This document shows positions 62,475 to 64,000 of a stretch of DNA of 64,000 nt, piece after piece. This DNA is from Xanthomonas fragariae (lineage in GTDB: Bacteria > Pseudomonadota > Gammaproteobacteria > Xanthomonadales > Xanthomonadaceae). The position numbers were made by a program, and so were the translations under genes. Position 1 is the stretch's first letter; each line of letters starts with the position of its first letter. The stretch lies in the NCBI RefSeq assembly GCF_017603965.1, contig NZ_CP071955.1, forward strand, positions 1,302,001-1,366,000, read 5' to 3'. The notes under the pieces were generated by a model, which worked only from the letters and a program-made list of their open reading frames with translations, was not told the origin of the DNA and made no database searches.

Positions 62475-64000
62475 TCAGGCCGACAGTTCCAGCAACAACT
62501 TATTCAACCGCCTTACATACCCAGCCGGGTCCTTAAGACTATCGCCCGCCGCCAAAGCAGCCTGATCGAACAACACCCGGCTCAAATCGCCGAAGCGGTC
62601 CATGTCGGCTTCGGCGTCGAGTTTTTCGATCAGTGGGTGGGCCGGGTTGAATTCGAACACCGGCTTGCTTTCCGGTACGGCCTGGCCGCTGGCTTCCAAT
62701 AGCTGACGCATCTGCAGGCCCAGGTCGCCCTGGCCGATGGCGAGAATGGCCGGGGAGTCGGTCAGGCGGTGCGAGACGCGCACTTCCGCCACGTCGTCGC
62801 CGAGGGCGGCCTTGATGCGCGAGGCCAAGCCTTCCTTGGACTTGGCGACTTCTTCCTGCGCCTTCTTGTCTTCTTCCGAATCCAGATTGCCCAGATCCAG
62901 ATCGCCGCGTGCCACGTCCACGAACGACTTGCCGTCGAACTCGGTGAGGTAGCTCATCAACCATTCGTCGATGCGGTCTGTGAGCAGCAGCACTTCGATG
63001 CCTTTCTTGCGGAACACTTCCAGATGCGGGCTGTCCTTGATCTGCGCGTAGCTTTCGCCGGTGAGGTAATACAGCTTGTCCTGACCTTCGGCCAGACGGC
63101 TGACGTAATCGGCCAGACCAACGCTCTGCGCGCCGGTGGTGTCGTGCGTGGAGGAGAATCGAAGCAGGCCGGCGATCTTTTCGCGGTTGGCATAATCTTC
63201 GGCCGGGCCTTCCTTCAACGCTTGGCCGAAGTTGCGCCAGAACGTCGCATAGTCGTCCGGCTTGTCCTTGGCCAGCTTTTCCAGCATGTCCAACGAGCGC
63301 TTGGTCAGTGCGGACTTCATCGAATCCACCACCGGGCCGGATTGCAGGATCTCGCGCGAGACGTTGAGCGACAGGTCGGACGAATCCACCACGCCCTTGA
63401 TGAAGCGCAGGTACAGCGGCAGGAACTGCTCGGCCTGATCCATGATGAAAACGCGCTGCACATACAGCTTCAGGCCCTTGGCCGAATCGCGGTGATACAG
63501 GTCGAATGGGGCCCGGCCGGGGACGAACAGCAGCGAGGTGTATTCCAGCTTGCCTTCGACCTTGTTGTGGCTCCATGCCAGCGGGTTGCCCGCGTCATGG
63601 GCCACGTGCTTGTAGAACTCCTGATACTCCTCGTTCTTGATCTCGGACTTGGGCCGCGTCCACAGCGCGCTGGCGCGGTTGACTGCTTCCCATTCCGGCT
63701 CGGCCGGCGGGTCGGCCTGTTCCCCGTAATGCTCTTTGCGCATTTCGATCGGCAGGCCGATGTGGTCGGAGTATTTCTTTAGGATGCCGCGCAGCGTCCA
63801 GCCATCGGCGAAGCTGTCTTCGCCTTCCTTCAGATGCAGCACGATGCGGGTGCCGCGCTCGGGCTTGTCGACGCTGGCAACTTCGAATTCGCCTTCGCCA
63901 CGCGAGGACCAATGCACGCCTTCCTCGGCGGGCAGGCCGGCACGACGCGAATACACGTCCACTTGGTCGGCCACGATGAAGGCGCTATAGAAGCCCACGC
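62475..64000 (-). CDS. htpG: Chaperone HtpG (Hsp90), 5' end outside the window
   Basis: The last 508 codons of an Hsp90; about 125 N-terminal residues, including most of the ATP-binding lid, lie beyond the right edge. The visible part starts in the GHKL domain ([19 protein letters not shown], then [20 protein letters not shown]), continues with the middle domain ([40 protein letters not shown]) with the catalytic Arg/Gln loop region, and the C-terminal dimerisation domain ([40 protein letters not shown]). It is a cytosolic ATP-dependent chaperone, usually heat-induced. Only mild difference from the family is visible. Followed by a palindromic terminator. Confidence 0.96.
   Translation of the reverse strand, partial: VGFYSAFIVADQVDVYSRRAGLPAEEGVHWSSRGEGEFEVASVDKPERGTRIVLHLKEGEDSFADGWTLRGILKKYSDHIGLPIEMRKEHYGEQADPPAEPEWEAVNRASALWTRPKSEIKNEEYQEFYKHVAHDAGNPLAWSHNKVEGKLEYTSLLFVPGRAPFDLYHRDSAKGLKLYVQRVFIMDQAEQFLPLYLRFIKGVVDSSDLSLNVSREILQSGPVVDSMKSALTKRSLDMLEKLAKDKPDDYATFWRNFGQALKEGPAEDYANREKIAGLLRFSSTHDTTGAQSVGLADYVSRLAEGQDKLYYLTGESYAQIKDSPHLEVFRKKGIEVLLLTDRIDEWLMSYLTEFDGKSFVDVARGDLDLGNLDSEEDKKAQEEVAKSKEGLASRIKAALGDDVAEVRVSHRLTDSPAILAIGQGDLGLQMRQLLEASGQAVPESKPVFEFNPAHPLIEKLDAEADMDRFGDLSRVLFDQAALAAGDSLKDPAGYVRRLNKLLLELSA

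Overview
The window is chromosomal DNA from a Xanthomonas-type gammaproteobacterium. The evidence is the complete xanthan gum cluster (gumB to gumM) lying directly after ihfA, a MerR-type regulator and tRNA-Pro. Further support comes from the MurL/MurD2 glutamate-epimerisation pair described in X. oryzae, an aspartokinase fused to diaminopimelate decarboxylase, and ISXO2-, IS701- and IS5-type elements. The number of broken genes suggests an insertion-sequence-rich, decaying genome of the X. oryzae or X. fragariae kind. The species is inference.

Layout: 1-9.9 kb is housekeeping: the lysine fusion gene, murL-murD2, a dienelactone-hydrolase-like gene, ispB, ssb and a membrane diguanylate cyclase. 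10.2-13.1 kb is a decayed molybdo-enzyme locus: a chimeric remnant of the large subunit, then its xdhC-like and mocA-like helper genes. 13.3-17.9 kb carries a DUF819 membrane protein, a HAD phosphatase, and the cstA-ybdD pair. 18-25.4 kb is a patchy region with an AT-rich orphan secreted protein, a truncated pirin, gpmA, insertion-sequence relics and one intact plus one wrecked GGDEF gene. 25.4-33.3 kb is the translation block thrS-infC-rpmI-rplT-pheS-pheT-ihfA-merR, ended by tRNA-Pro. 33.8-47.9 kb is the gum cluster, on one strand with several ATGA/GTGA overlaps. 48-55.9 kb holds a cupin gene, a shattered gumN, dxs, an HNH nuclease, an acyl-CoA dehydrogenase, a lipoprotein, a lipocalin and tRNA-Phe. 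56-62.4 kb is a graveyard of nested mobile elements around a KGG-repeat stress protein and a methyltransferase. The right edge is htpG, cut by the window.

How the genes work together: GumD loads glucose-1-phosphate onto the lipid carrier, then GumM, GumH, GumK and GumI complete the pentasaccharide. GumF and GumG acetylate it, GumL adds pyruvate, GumJ flips it, and GumE, GumC and GumB polymerise and export it. MurD2 and MurL make the D-Glu-containing peptidoglycan precursor without glutamate racemase. Dxs and IspB sit at the two ends of isoprenoid supply.

The most interesting unlabelled signal is a family of roughly 140-bp hairpin-forming elements. They have 17-bp ends (GAGCGGCTAACAAAACG) and 3-bp TNA target duplications, and behave as MITEs. 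I find an intact set, a diverged old copy, one copy nested inside another, one sitting on the dxs stop codon, and one fused into a transposase reading frame.
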